A program made the position numbers and the translations under genes. Positions 1 to 6,469 of a DNA stretch of 10,359 nt are shown here, in pieces. The notes beneath the pieces were generated by a model that saw only the letters and a list, made by a program, of their open reading frames with translations, ran no database searches and had not been told where the DNA came from. How positions within the stretch are numbered: the first letter of the stretch is position 1; each line of letters starts with the position of its first letter. The DNA is from Phycisphaerales bacterium (lineage in GTDB: Bacteria; Planctomycetota; Phycisphaerae; Tepidisphaerales; Tepidisphaeraceae). The stretch covers positions 1 through 10,359 of the forward strand of contig JAQGHJ010000689.1 in the NCBI GenBank assembly GCA_028288905.1, given 5' to 3'.

Positions 1-7
1 ACCCTAA

Positions 8-33
8 CCCTCTCCCGGACTACCGGGAGAGGG
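8..33. terminator. Perfect 11-bp hairpin upstream of the ABC ATPase gene
   Basis: CCCTCTCCCGG at 8-18 is the exact reverse complement of CCGGGAGAGGG at 23-33, with the loop ACTA. The stem is very GC-rich but no T-run follows on either strand. It may end a gene lying to the left of the window, or be a copy of a dispersed intergenic palindrome. It sits 50 bases before the ATPase start, so it could also lie in that gene's leader. The structure is certain from the sequence; the role is inferred. Confidence 0.55.
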
Positions 34-83
34 GACCGGAGGCGGCCGCCTCGTGAACCGTCCGCCAACCCGAACGAGCCGCC

Positions 84-902
84 ATGCCCCCACCCGCCGC
101 CGCCCGTGCCACCCTCGCTGCCGCACCGCCGGCCGCGCCGCCCGTCGTCCGCGCCCGCAACGTGCACCGGTATCTCGGCGCCGCGGCCGAGGTGCAAACG
201 CAGATCCTCAAGGGCGTGTCGCTGGAGATCGACCGGGGCGAGTACGTCTCGATCGTCGGCCAGAGCGGGTCCGGCAAAAGCACGCTGCTGTACCTGCTCG
301 GCGGTCTGGACCGCCCAACCACCGTCGACCCGGCCACCGGGCTGCCGTTCGACCCGCCGAGCGGGGTCGACATCGACGGCCGGGACACGACGACGCTCGG
401 CGAGACGGCCCTGGCGGCGCTGCGGAACGAGCGCTGCGGCTTCGTGTTTCAGTTCCACTACCTGCTGAAGGAGTTCACCGCCGCCGAGAACGTGGCGCTG
501 CCGATGCTCAAGCTCGGCCGGCTGAAGCGGCGGGACGCGCTGGACCGGGCGGCCGACCTGCTCGGTCGGTTCGGGCTGGCCGACAAGGCCAAGCGGCGGG
601 CGAACCGCCTCAGCGGCGGCGAGCAGCAGCGGGTGGCGATCGCCCGGGCGCTGGCGAACGACCCGGCCGTCCTGCTGGCCGACGAGCCGACCGGGAACCT
701 GGACAAGGCCAACAGCGAGCGGGTCGCGGAACTGTTTCAGGAGTTAGGGGCGAACGGGCAGGCGATCGTCATGGTGACCCACGACACGAACCTGGCCCGG
801 CGGGCCGGGCGGATGATCACCATGGAGGACGGGCGGGTGGTGGGGGACGAGCGGGCGGGGGCGGCGACGGGGGGCGTGGCGGACACCACTCGGGCTCCGT
901 GA
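84..902 (+). CDS. lolD: LolD-like ABC transporter ATP-binding protein
   Basis: This 272-residue ATPase powers an ABC transporter at the inner membrane. All core motifs are intact: Walker [10 protein letters not shown] (59-67), Q-loop Gln123, signature LSGGEQQ (176-182), Walker B VLLADEP with Glu201, D-loop NLD (205-207) and the switch His233. The stretch [18 protein letters not shown] after the Q-loop closely resembles LolD, the ATPase that releases lipoproteins from the inner membrane for transfer to the outer membrane; MacB and FtsE relatives are the alternatives. Two departures stand out. There is an Ala/Pro-rich extension of about 20 residues at the N-terminus, and an extra segment of about 13 residues (80-92, [11 protein letters not shown]) between Walker A and the Q-loop. 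No permease gene follows, so a LolC/E-like partner would have to lie to the left or elsewhere. There is no clear Shine-Dalgarno site before the ATG at 84, but no better start is seen. The family is secure; the LolD role is likely. Confidence 0.9.
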   Translation: MPPPAAARATLAAAPPAAPPVVRARNVHRYLGAAAEVQTQILKGVSLEIDRGEYVSIVGQSGSGKSTLLYLLGGLDRPTTVDPATGLPFDPPSGVDIDGRDTTTLGETALAALRNERCGFVFQFHYLLKEFTAAENVALPMLKLGRLKRRDALDRAADLLGRFGLADKAKRRANRLSGGEQQRVAIARALANDPAVLLADEPTGNLDKANSERVAELFQELGANGQAIVMVTHDTNLARRAGRMITMEDGRVVGDERAGAATGGVADTTRAP

Positions 903-988
903 GCTCAGGAAACACGATCGAATCCCGGAACCACGCCGTGATCCGATTTGTGGGGGTGCAGGCTTACCATCCCGCACCGCGAAAATGG

Positions 989-1020
989 GGTCGGCCCCGG
1001 CGCGTGTGTCGGGGCCGACC
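989..1020. terminator. Shared hairpin terminator between convergent genes
   Basis: GGTCGGCCCC (989-998) pairs exactly with GGGGCCGACC (1011-1020). Three further inner pairs, one of them G-T, close a six-base loop. Read on the minus strand the stem is followed by CCCATTTT, a short T-run suited to rho-independent termination of the prepilin-like gene ending at 1074. On the plus strand it lies 87 bases after the ATPase stop and lacks a T-run. Its place between convergent genes supports use from both sides. Confidence 0.7.
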
Positions 1021-1073
1021 ATGCCCGTCCGTGGTGCCTGCCCAACCGGCCACGCCGCCAGGCGCGCCGCGGA

Positions 1074-1964
1074 TCAGAAGAAGTACCAGACGGAGGCCGG
1101 CGTCGCGTACACCTGCCGGCGGCCGGTGCCGGTGTTCCCGGGCACGCTGGCCGGCTGGCCGAGGTCGGTCTGCCCGTGCCACTCCACGTGCCCGTCCGTG
1201 TAACCGGTGTTCCCGCCGCCCTTGGTGCTGTTCGGCAGGTAGCCCGGCTTCGCGTCAGTGTTGCCGACCAAGTGGTTGGAGCCGAACAGAATCGACGAAC
1301 TCCCGTTGGTGTAACTGCGGGAGGCGTCGGACACGAGGGCGGTGTAGAACGCCTTGTCCGACAGCTTCCGCGGGAACGTCAGCATGCCCTGAGGCACCTC
1401 CTCGAACCCGCCGTAGTCGCCGTTGGTCTGCCCGGTGCCGTATGCGGCCGTCTTGCTGAAGGACAGGTCCCGGCGGCCGGCAAGGAAGAAGTACCCCAGG
1501 AACCCGAAGTTGCTGATGTCGGTACGGATCCAAGACTGCCCTGACTCGACCGAGCCCCCGCCGGCCGCATCGACCGCCCCCGGCATGTTCGACGGGCAGA
1601 AGAACACGATGTTCGGGACCTTGTACGTCTCCTTCAGCATGTCGCGGAAGGCGGGGTGGACGCACTGGATTCGGTAGTCGGTCGCGGTGCTGACGAAGTC
1701 GAAATCCTTCGTCTTGTTCCCGTAGTCGGGCAATCTCCCCTTGTTGTCGTTCGCGTACATGATCACGCCGTTGCACAGTGATCGGGCGTTCGCCGCGCAC
1801 TTGATCCGCTTCGCCTGCTCGTTCGCCTTCTGGAGCGACGGCAGCAGGATCGAGACTAACAGCGCGATGATCCCGATGACGACCAGCAGCTCCACCAGCG
1901 TGAACGCGAGGCGCGGCGACGGCCGGCGGGGGGGACGGGCAGAGGTGGACGATCGGTGCGACAT
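1074..1964 (-). CDS. Prepilin-type N-terminal domain protein (type II secretion pseudopilin-like), second of a tandem pair
   Basis: A 296-residue protein with a class III (prepilin) signal. A basic leader of 20 residues is followed by [16 protein letters not shown] (from Phe21) and then a hydrophobic helix to about residue 43. Glu25 is the conserved +5 glutamate, and cleavage would fall between Ala20 and Phe21. After the helix come [26 protein letters not shown] and, near the C-terminus, YTDGHVEWH, both typical of the large planctomycete families of pseudopilin-like proteins. Such proteins should be processed by a prepilin peptidase and assembled or anchored at the cytoplasmic membrane; their individual roles are mostly unknown. 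I chose the ATG at 1964 over an in-frame upstream start at 2048. It has an AGGAGGG site at 1974-1980 with 9-base spacing, and the longer form would overlap the upstream gene and bury the leader. The gene lies 73 bases after its paralogue, probably in one operon. Confidence 0.88.
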   Translation of the reverse strand: MSHRSSTSARPPRRPSPRLAFTLVELLVVIGIIALLVSILLPSLQKANEQAKRIKCAANARSLCNGVIMYANDNKGRLPDYGNKTKDFDFVSTATDYRIQCVHPAFRDMLKETYKVPNIVFFCPSNMPGAVDAAGGGSVESGQSWIRTDISNFGFLGYFFLAGRRDLSFSKTAAYGTGQTNGDYGGFEEVPQGMLTFPRKLSDKAFYTALVSDASRSYTNGSSSILFGSNHLVGNTDAKPGYLPNSTKGGGNTGYTDGHVEWHGQTDLGQPASVPGNTGTGRRQVYATPASVWYFF

Positions 1965-1973
1965 GGTGCGAAA

Positions 1974-1980
1974 CCCTCCT
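1974..1980 (-). promoter_or_regulatory. Strong ribosome binding site that fixes the start of the downstream prepilin-like gene
   Basis: On the minus strand AGGAGGG occupies 1980 to 1974, nine bases before the ATG at 1964. It is a near-perfect Shine-Dalgarno match. It is the main reason for rejecting the in-frame start 28 codons upstream at 2048. Confidence 0.75.
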
Positions 1981-2037
1981 TGTGTGTGAGACGCCCCGCC
2001 TGGAACGGTGGTCGATCCCCCGACGGTCTGCCCGCCG

Positions 2038-2916
2038 CTACTTCCCAAGATCGAGGGTCCGCCACATCCCCTTGCCGAACCCGGCGGCCGTGATCTGCGC
2101 CTGACCCTCGTCCAAGTAGATGTGGCCCGCGGTCGCGCCCGTCGGGACCGCCCGAAGGTCGGACAGCTCCTTCAACTTGGTGGCGATCGACTTGCCAGTG
2201 CCCGGGTCGATCGCCGTCGTGCTGACCGAGACGGCACTGTTGTCACTGTAGTACGCGTTGATCAGCTTTTTATGGCTGGTGATGACCGGGTCGACGGCCA
2301 CGGTGGCGTTCCACGGCTCGCCGAACATCTCGGCCGCGATCGCCTTGTCTTTGAACGCCGACAGTTGGGGGAACTTGCCCTGCAACTGCGGCGAGTCGTA
2401 CGCCGACACGCTCGTGTCGGCCGTGTTACCGGGGCCGGACGGCATCATCCCGACGAACCGCACGGCCGGCCGGACGGTCATCCCGAGCCGGGTGATCACG
2501 CCGGACTTCGGCGGCCACGGGTTCTCGGGGGTGTTGTACTGCCAGCGGACGTCTTCCTTGCTCGGGCAGTAATACGCGTTAGGGGCGCCGTTGAGGTACC
2601 CGCGTTCGTACATCGTCCCGAGCACTTGAAACGTCGACCCGTTCCAGACCGTGTACCCGGCGTGCTTGTCCCCGGCGTACCCGATCGGGACCCGGCCCTT
2701 GTTGTCGTTCGCATACATGTTCATCGCCATGCCGAACGACCGCAGGTTGGTCAGGCACATCGTCACCTTCGCCGCCTCCCGGGCGCGGTTCAGGCTAGGC
2801 AGCAGGATCGAGATCAGCAGCGCGATGATCCCGATCACCACCAGCAGTTCGACGAGCGTGAACGCGGGGCGGAGCCGGCGGGCCGGGGCAGCCAAGAGCG
2901 TGTGACGTAGCTTCAC
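2038..2916 (-). CDS. Prepilin-type N-terminal domain protein (type II secretion pseudopilin-like), first of a tandem pair
   Basis: A 292-residue paralogue of the gene that follows it on the minus strand. The leader is short and basic ([18 protein letters not shown]). Predicted prepilin cleavage is between Ala18 and Phe19, with Glu23 at +5, followed by a hydrophobic helix (19-41). The next block, [24 protein letters not shown], matches its neighbour in style. The central and C-terminal parts differ strongly from the neighbour, suggesting an old duplication or different partners. The start codon is GTG at 2916, supported by AGGAGAGG at 2924-2931 with 7-base spacing. The protein is probably inserted in the cytoplasmic membrane with its C-terminal domain outside and processed by a PilD-like peptidase; this is family knowledge, not shown here. 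It appears to be the first gene of a two-gene operon whose promoter would lie in the spacer beyond 2917. The specific function is unknown. Confidence 0.88.
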   Translation of the reverse strand: MKLRHTLLAAPARRLRPAFTLVELLVVIGIIALLISILLPSLNRAREAAKVTMCLTNLRSFGMAMNMYANDNKGRVPIGYAGDKHAGYTVWNGSTFQVLGTMYERGYLNGAPNAYYCPSKEDVRWQYNTPENPWPPKSGVITRLGMTVRPAVRFVGMMPSGPGNTADTSVSAYDSPQLQGKFPQLSAFKDKAIAAEMFGEPWNATVAVDPVITSHKKLINAYYSDNSAVSVSTTAIDPGTGKSIATKLKELSDLRAVPTGATAGHIYLDEGQAQITAAGFGKGMWRTLDLGK

Positions 2917-2923
2917 GGTGTTT

Positions 2924-2931
2924 CCTCTCCT
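2924..2931 (-). promoter_or_regulatory. Ribosome binding site for a GTG start
   Basis: AGGAGAGG on the minus strand, seven bases before the GTG at 2916. It supports initiation at the non-ATG codon. Confidence 0.7.
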
Positions 2932-2953
2932 CGACTTCCGACGTGTATCTGAA

Positions 2954-2978
2954 GGGTCGCGCTTTCACGCGTCGACCC
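2954..2978 (-). other. Hairpin in the presumed leader of the prepilin-like operon
   Basis: GGGTCG (2954-2959) plus CGC (2960-2962) pair with GCG (2969-2971) and CGACCC (2973-2978). The result is a nine-pair stem with one bulged base (2972) and a six-base loop. It lies about 40 bases upstream of the GTG at 2916. No T-run follows on the minus strand, so it is not an obvious terminator. A leader role in mRNA stability or regulation is possible but not shown. Confidence 0.4.
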
Positions 2979-3086
2979 TCGGCGACCCGCCCGCGTCCAT
3001 GCGTGTAGTTGCGAGGGGCGTCTCTTCCCTTCCCGCCACACCCTGGAAGCACATTGGCCTCCGCATGACCCGGCACGAACGTTTCG

Positions 3087-3103
3087 ATTGGGCGAAGCCC
3101 AAT
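3087..3103. other. Small perfect hairpin in the divergent spacer
   Basis: ATTGGGC (3087-3093) pairs with GCCCAAT (3097-3103) across a GAA triloop. A second one, CGAACCG/CGGTTCG, follows at 3129-3147 with a five-base loop. Neither is followed by a T-run. They could be protein-binding sites or RNA structures; the sequence shows only the symmetry. Confidence 0.3.
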
Positions 3104-3400
3104 GACTTACGATGGGGAGTTTCGACGACGAACCGCTCGACGGTTCGCCGCCTCAGACCCTTGTGTTTCCGAACTCAACGCGTCGCCGACAAAACGACTG
3201 ACGACCCAGCTAGAAATGAACAGCAGCCATCACGGCTGGGATAGTACGTCAAAAATGTTCGTGTGAAAATGGGAATTTCGGTCCAAACCGTTGTTTCTTC
3301 ACGCAAGGTTTCTGGTGATTTGACGGTCGAATTGACCCGGGGCTTATCCGTTCTCGGCCTTAGCTTTCGTACTCCGGACGTTCGGATATCGGACTCTGCG

Positions 3401-3429
3401 TTGGCGGCTCACGGGTCGGCGGCTAGGAT
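3401..3429 (+). promoter_or_regulatory. Candidate sigma-70-type promoter for the glycosyltransferase gene
   Basis: TTGGCG (3401-3406) and TAGGAT (3424-3429) are separated by exactly 17 bases. Each matches four of six consensus positions. Transcription would begin near 3436, giving a leader of about 48 bases before the ATG at 3484. That would leave a TTG at 3439 almost without a leader, which favours the 3484 start. This rests on pattern matching only. Confidence 0.35.
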
Positions 3430-3483
3430 GCGGGTCGCTTGGTTCAAAAGCGGGCAACCGGTGCCGCAGCTGTTCCGGAGGTT

Positions 3484-4305
3484 ATGACAGACGCCGCCGT
3501 CTCTTTTTCCCCCTTGGCATCCGGCGGCGCGACGGGGCAGATCGAAGGATCCGGCCCCGGATCGACACGGGCCGGCCTTGACCAGCGGGCGATCTTATTG
3601 TCCGTTGTTATCCCGGTTTACAACGAGGCGGCGACGATCCACGAGCTCGTCCGTCGCGTGGTCGCCGCGGCCGTTCCGGCGGGCGTGAACCGGGAGATTG
3701 TCTGCGTCGACGACGCGTCGACCGATGGCACCCGCAGCCGGTTGGCCGAACTGCCCTCGCGGCACCCGGACGTCACAATCCGGCTCGTCCACCAGCCGAC
3801 CAACCGGGGCAAGGGGGCCGCGCTGCGGGCAGGGTTCGCGGCGGCGGCCGGGGACGTGGTCCTCGTGCAGGACGCCGACCTGGAGTACGACCCGGCCGAC
3901 TACGAGCGGCTCCTGGAGCCGATCATCGCCGGGCGGGCGGACGTGGTGTTCGGCAGCCGGTTCGTCGGCGGGGCTCCGCACCGGGTCCACTACTTCTGGC
4001 ACTACGTGGCGAACCGGTCGCTGACGCTGCTCAGCAACATGATGACCAACTTGAACCTGACCGACATGGAGGTTGGGTACAAGGTGTTCCGGACCGACGT
4101 GCTCCGGCGGATCACCCTCGTGTGCGACCGGTTCGGGTTCGAACCGGAGGTGACGGCGAAGGTCGCCAAACTCCGCCCCCGGGTGCGGGTCTACGAGGTC
4201 GGCGTCAGCTATTACGGCCGGAGCTATGAGGACGGGAAGAAGATCACCTGGGTGGACGGCGTGAAGGCCGTGCTGGCGATTCTAAGGTTCGGCGTATTGA
4301 AGTAG
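3484..4305 (+). CDS. Family 2 glycosyltransferase, polyprenyl-phosphate sugar transferase (DPM1/ALG5-like)
   Basis: A 273-residue GT-A fold enzyme expected to move a sugar from a nucleotide donor to a polyprenyl phosphate or similar acceptor at the cytoplasmic face of the membrane. The nucleotide-binding core starts with LSVVIPVYNEAATI (39-52). It continues with VDDASTDGT (75-83), the NRGKGAALRAG loop (107-117) and the metal-binding region VQDADLEYDP (128-137) with Asp130 and Asp132. The block around NMMTNLNLTDMEVGYKVFR (185-203) is typical of the dolichyl-phosphate mannose/glucose synthase branch. No C-terminal membrane segments are present, so this is the short soluble form. The first 35 residues are a variable low-similarity extension. 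The ATG at 3484 is preceded by GGAGG with only two bases of spacing; a TTG at 3439 is the in-frame alternative. The UDP-glucuronate decarboxylase gene follows in the same direction, suggesting a shared role in surface glycan synthesis. The sugar and acceptor cannot be told from sequence. Confidence 0.9.
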   Translation: MTDAAVSFSPLASGGATGQIEGSGPGSTRAGLDQRAILLSVVIPVYNEAATIHELVRRVVAAAVPAGVNREIVCVDDASTDGTRSRLAELPSRHPDVTIRLVHQPTNRGKGAALRAGFAAAAGDVVLVQDADLEYDPADYERLLEPIIAGRADVVFGSRFVGGAPHRVHYFWHYVANRSLTLLSNMMTNLNLTDMEVGYKVFRTDVLRRITLVCDRFGFEPEVTAKVAKLRPRVRVYEVGVSYYGRSYEDGKKITWVDGVKAVLAILRFGVLK

Positions 4306-4406
4306 GCAGTACGCGGTAGGCAGTGGGCAGAGCCGTGTGGAAGGCAGGAGCGGCCGAGCGGGTCGTGTTCCATTCTGCCAACTGCCCTCTGCCTACTGCC
4401 TACCGC
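4302..4406. repeat. Inverted array of heptamers (GTAGGCA / TGCCTAC) between two glycan genes
   Basis: The left arm has four adjoining 7-base units related to GTAGGCA (4302-4329): GTAGGCA, GTACGCG, GTAGGCA, GTGGGCA. The right arm has four units in the opposite orientation (4376-4403): TGCCAAC, TGCCCTC, TGCCTAC, TGCCTAC. Bases 4313-4332 can pair with 4387-4406 over 20 positions with a single G-T wobble, enclosing a 54-base loop. The left arm includes the stop codon of the glycosyltransferase (TAG, 4303-4305). The right arm ends two bases before the AAGGA site of the next gene. It may be a mobile or expanding intergenic repeat, or an mRNA structure modulating the downstream gene. Confidence 0.8.
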
Positions 4407-4422
4407 TTAAGGACAAATGACC

Positions 4423-5361
4423 ATGCGCGTGTTGATCTCCGGCGCGGCCGGCTTTCTGGGCTCCCACCTGACCGACCTGCTGCTGAGCCAGGGGCACGAG
4501 GTGGTGGGGGTCGACAACTTCATCACCGGCAAGCCGGACAACATCAAGCACCTGGAGGGGAACAAGGCGTACGCGTTCATCAAGCACGACGTGATCGTGC
4601 CGCTGGACGTGGACGGCCCGGTCGACCGGGTCTACCACATGGCGTCGCCGGCCAGCCCGATCGGGTACGTCAAGCACCAGGTCGCGACCGTGAAGGTGAA
4701 CAGCCAGGGCACCTGGAACCTGCTCGACCTGACGCTGGCGAAGAACGGCCGGTTTCTGATGGCCAGCACCAGCGAGTGCTACGGCGACCCGCAGGTGAAC
4801 CCGCAGCCGGAGAGCTACTGGGGCAACGTGAACCCGATCGGGCTCCGGAGCATGTACGACGAGCCGAAGCGGTTCAGCGAGGCCTGCACGATGGCCTACC
4901 ACCGGGAGCTCGGGGCGGACACCCGGATCATCCGGATCTTCAACACCTACGGCCCGCGGATGGACCCGCACGACGGGCGGGTCGTCATCAGCTTCATCCG
5001 CCAGGCGCTCAACGACGAGCCGCTGACGGTGTTCGGGGACGGGAAGCAGACCCGGAGCCTGTGCTACGTCAGCGACCTGGTCCGGGGGATCAACGGCGTG
5101 ATGGAGAGCGACTTCCACGAGCCGATCAACCTCGGCAACCCCGAGGAACTGACCATCCTGGATATCGCCAAAGAGGTGCTGGCCCTGGTGCCGGGGAGCA
5201 AGAGCACGATCACGCACCTGCCGATGCCCCCGGACGACCCGAAGGTGCGGAAGCCGGACATCACCCGGGCGAAGCAGATCCTGGGGTGGCAGCCGGTCGT
5301 GAGCCGGCGCGAAGGGCTGGCGAAGATGATCGAGTTCTACCGCGGGGCGTTGAAGCAATAA
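4423..5361 (+). CDS. uxs: UDP-glucuronate decarboxylase (UDP-xylose synthase), extended SDR family
   Basis: This enzyme converts UDP-glucuronate to UDP-xylose in the cytoplasm through an NAD-bound 4-keto intermediate. The 312-residue length is normal for bacterial members. The Rossmann motif GAAGFLG (7-13) follows the first strand, and Asp31 in VGVDNFITGKPDNI should contact the NAD ribose. The catalytic set is present: Thr116-Ser117-Glu118 in STSECYGDP, and Tyr145 with Lys149 in YDEPK. The later blocks RIFNTYGPRMDPHDGRVV, FGDGKQTRSLCYVSDLV and INLGNPEE are diagnostic of the UXS branch rather than of epimerases. Cys119 and Pro148 replace residues that are usually Val and Gly. I prefer the ATG at 4423 because AAGGA at 4409-4413 is nine bases away; an ATG at 4417 is only three bases from it. 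UDP-xylose would feed glycosyltransferases acting on polysaccharide, lipopolysaccharide or glycoprotein, possibly with the GT2 gene upstream. Confidence 0.95.
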   Translation: MRVLISGAAGFLGSHLTDLLLSQGHEVVGVDNFITGKPDNIKHLEGNKAYAFIKHDVIVPLDVDGPVDRVYHMASPASPIGYVKHQVATVKVNSQGTWNLLDLTLAKNGRFLMASTSECYGDPQVNPQPESYWGNVNPIGLRSMYDEPKRFSEACTMAYHRELGADTRIIRIFNTYGPRMDPHDGRVVISFIRQALNDEPLTVFGDGKQTRSLCYVSDLVRGINGVMESDFHEPINLGNPEELTILDIAKEVLALVPGSKSTITHLPMPPDDPKVRKPDITRAKQILGWQPVVSRREGLAKMIEFYRGALKQ

Positions 5362-5388
5362 GGGCAGCGGCTTTGCACGTGGGCGTAA

Positions 5389-5431
5389 ACGACCGGCCCC
5401 CGGGCAGCTTAGCCGCCCGGGGGCCGGTCGT
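5389..5431. terminator. Strong bidirectional hairpin terminator
   Basis: A perfect 17-pair stem is formed by 5389-5405 and 5415-5431 with a nine-base loop (AGCTTAGCC). It lies between the convergent decarboxylase gene (ending 5361) and the GYF-RDD gene (ending 5460), where a shared terminator is expected. Neither side has a long T-run, so the stability of the GC-rich stem would have to do most of the work. Confidence 0.75.
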
Positions 5432-5459
5432 CCGTCGTACGGGACGAGTCAGGTCGCGA

Positions 5460-6266
5460 TCACGGCTTCTTCCACACCAGTGTCCCGGCCATCATGTCGT
5501 GGAGCGCCTGTTTGCGCTCGGTGAACGCGGCCATGATGAACCCGATCGCCAGTATCAGGCCGGACAGGATCTTCCCGAAATACCGCCCGGTCGCCCTCCC
5601 GAAGCCGATCCGCTGGCCCTGGAGGTCGGTCACGACCAACCCGCACGCCCGCTTGCCGAGCGTGGCCTGGGCAGCGGAGCTCTCCTGTATGGCGTAGTAC
5701 AGCCAGTTGATCACGACCTGGGCGACGAACACTAAGGCGATCGCGCCGAAAAACATCGTCGATGGCACCTGCCCGGGCCGCACCTGCTGCTGCCCATTCC
5801 CGACAGCCAGATTGAATCCGAACTGGGTGATCATGTTCGGGATGAACAGGACGATGTAGTCGATGACGTACGCCAAGAACCGCCACCAGAACCCGCCCGG
5901 GTAGGCGTACGGGACCGGCGACCCGGCGTACGACTGGGGTTGGGCGTACCCGAGCGGCGCGCCATAACCCGGCTGGGCGTAGCCCTGCGGCGGGTAACCA
6001 GCGGGTTGGGCATACCGCGACTGGGCGTAACCCTGAACGGCGTAGTCAGCCTGCGGCTGGCCGGGCTGGGCGTACTCCGGGTGCCCGCCGGCGGTGGCGT
6101 AGGGAGCCAGTTCGGGCACTTGGTCGGCCGGCCGCCATTCGGGCATGCCGTCGCGCCATACCAGGTCCGAGCGGGTCAGCTCGCCGCGGCCGAACAGGGC
6201 GGCCAACTCGTCCGACGAAACCGGGCCGAGCTGCGAGCCGGCCCGAGCGTAGTGCCACTGCGTCAT
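5460..6266 (-). CDS. GYF-domain and RDD-family membrane protein
   Basis: A 268-residue protein of unknown function with three parts. Residues 4-53 form a GYF_2-type module: W4, LGPVSSDELAALF, then LVWRDGMPEW, a pattern seen in many membrane-anchored bacterial proteins and thought to bind peptides. Residues 55-123 are a flexible Tyr/Gln/Pro/Ala/Gly linker with repeated YAQP motifs. Residues 125-268 are an RDD domain with about three membrane helices (near 128-150, 171-191 and 232-250). Arg129 and Asp136 in the first helix and the C-terminal ALHDMMAGTLV motif with Asp257 are family hallmarks. RDD proteins are often envelope proteins, and some have been linked to ion or solute exchange; no substrate can be assigned. 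The N-terminal module should face the cytoplasm. The start at 6266 is supported by the GYF motif beginning at once, although the Shine-Dalgarno site is weak (GGGGAA). The gene appears to be transcribed alone. Confidence 0.88.
   Translation of the reverse strand: MTQWHYARAGSQLGPVSSDELAALFGRGELTRSDLVWRDGMPEWRPADQVPELAPYATAGGHPEYAQPGQPQADYAVQGYAQSRYAQPAGYPPQGYAQPGYGAPLGYAQPQSYAGSPVPYAYPGGFWWRFLAYVIDYIVLFIPNMITQFGFNLAVGNGQQQVRPGQVPSTMFFGAIALVFVAQVVINWLYYAIQESSAAQATLGKRACGLVVTDLQGQRIGFGRATGRYFGKILSGLILAIGFIMAAFTERKQALHDMMAGTLVWKKP
5898..6104 (-). repeat. Degenerate coding repeat for the Tyr-Ala-Gln-Pro linker
   Basis: This stretch encodes residues 55-123 of the GYF-RDD protein. On the plus strand the core TGGGCGTA recurs at irregular distances and encodes YAQ on the other strand. 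It is a low-complexity spacer likely to vary in length between strains. Confidence 0.6.
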
Positions 6267-6433
6267 AGGTGAATTTCCCCGCTATCGATCGCCGGATGCT
6301 GAAAGTGGGCGTAAGGGTACGGGACTAGGGGCTAAATACCAATTCGCTCACAATATTTATCAACTTTTAGCTGTCCAATTACGTAACCTGACGTCTGCAC
6401 GGCTTCTACGAGAATTCCGCACCAGCTCACGCC

Positions 6434-6439
6434 TATATT
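6434..6439 (+). promoter_or_regulatory. Possible -10 element of the GbsR-like gene
   Basis: TATATT at 6434-6439 matches the -10 consensus in five of six positions. It would place the transcription start near 6446, about 24 bases before the ATG. No good -35 hexamer lies 16-18 bases upstream. The main support is its overlap with the left edge of the palindrome at 6438-6455. Confidence 0.3.
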
Positions 6440-6455
6440 TCAGTAACTACTGAAA
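6438..6455. promoter_or_regulatory. Palindromic candidate operator upstream of the GbsR-like regulator
   Basis: TTTCAGTA (6438-6445), AC, TACTGAAA (6448-6455) is a perfect two-fold symmetric site with 8-base arms and a 2-base centre. It ends four bases before the AGGAG ribosome binding site and 15 bases before the regulator's ATG. MarR-superfamily dimers usually bind such symmetric sites of about 16-20 bases and often repress their own gene. Autoregulation is therefore a reasonable inference. A small RNA hairpin near the ribosome binding site is the alternative reading. Confidence 0.5.
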
Positions 6456-6469
6456 GACAGGAGAGACAC

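Larger units (their letters stand above)
2917..3483. other. 567-bp divergent intergenic region, AT-richer than its flanks
   Basis: This spacer separates the minus-strand prepilin-like operon from the plus-strand glycosyltransferase. It lacks the strong third-position GC bias of the flanking genes, and I see no open frame in it that looks like a real gene. It contains several short hairpins (2954-2978, 3087-3103, 3129-3147 and 3205-3240) and a candidate sigma-70-type promoter at 3401-3429. No tRNA, CRISPR array or recognisable riboswitch is seen. Confidence 0.6.

Noticed and set aside
53..1459. A 468-codon plus-strand frame overlapping the ABC ATPase and the prepilin-like gene
   Set aside because: The translation is Arg/Pro/Gly-rich and lacks motifs; the overlapping frame at 84-902 has every ABC ATPase signature.
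1074..2048. Longer form of the second prepilin-like protein starting at 2048
   Set aside because: The added 28 residues precede a normal prepilin leader and overlap the upstream gene; the ATG at 1964 has a near-perfect ribosome binding site.
2918..3244. A 108-codon plus-strand frame in the divergent spacer
   Set aside because: It has no ribosome binding site, no coding bias and no recognisable motif; it begins inside the leader of the opposite operon.
4323..5735. A 470-codon frame overlapping the UDP-glucuronate decarboxylase
   Set aside because: It is out of frame with an unmistakable SDR enzyme, runs through a strong terminator and has Arg/Pro/Gly-rich content typical of a shadow frame.
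6379..6386. TTACGTAA palindrome in the spacer before the GbsR-like gene
   Set aside because: Eight-base symmetry is common by chance and it is not placed at a promoter element; the 6438-6455 palindrome is longer and better placed.
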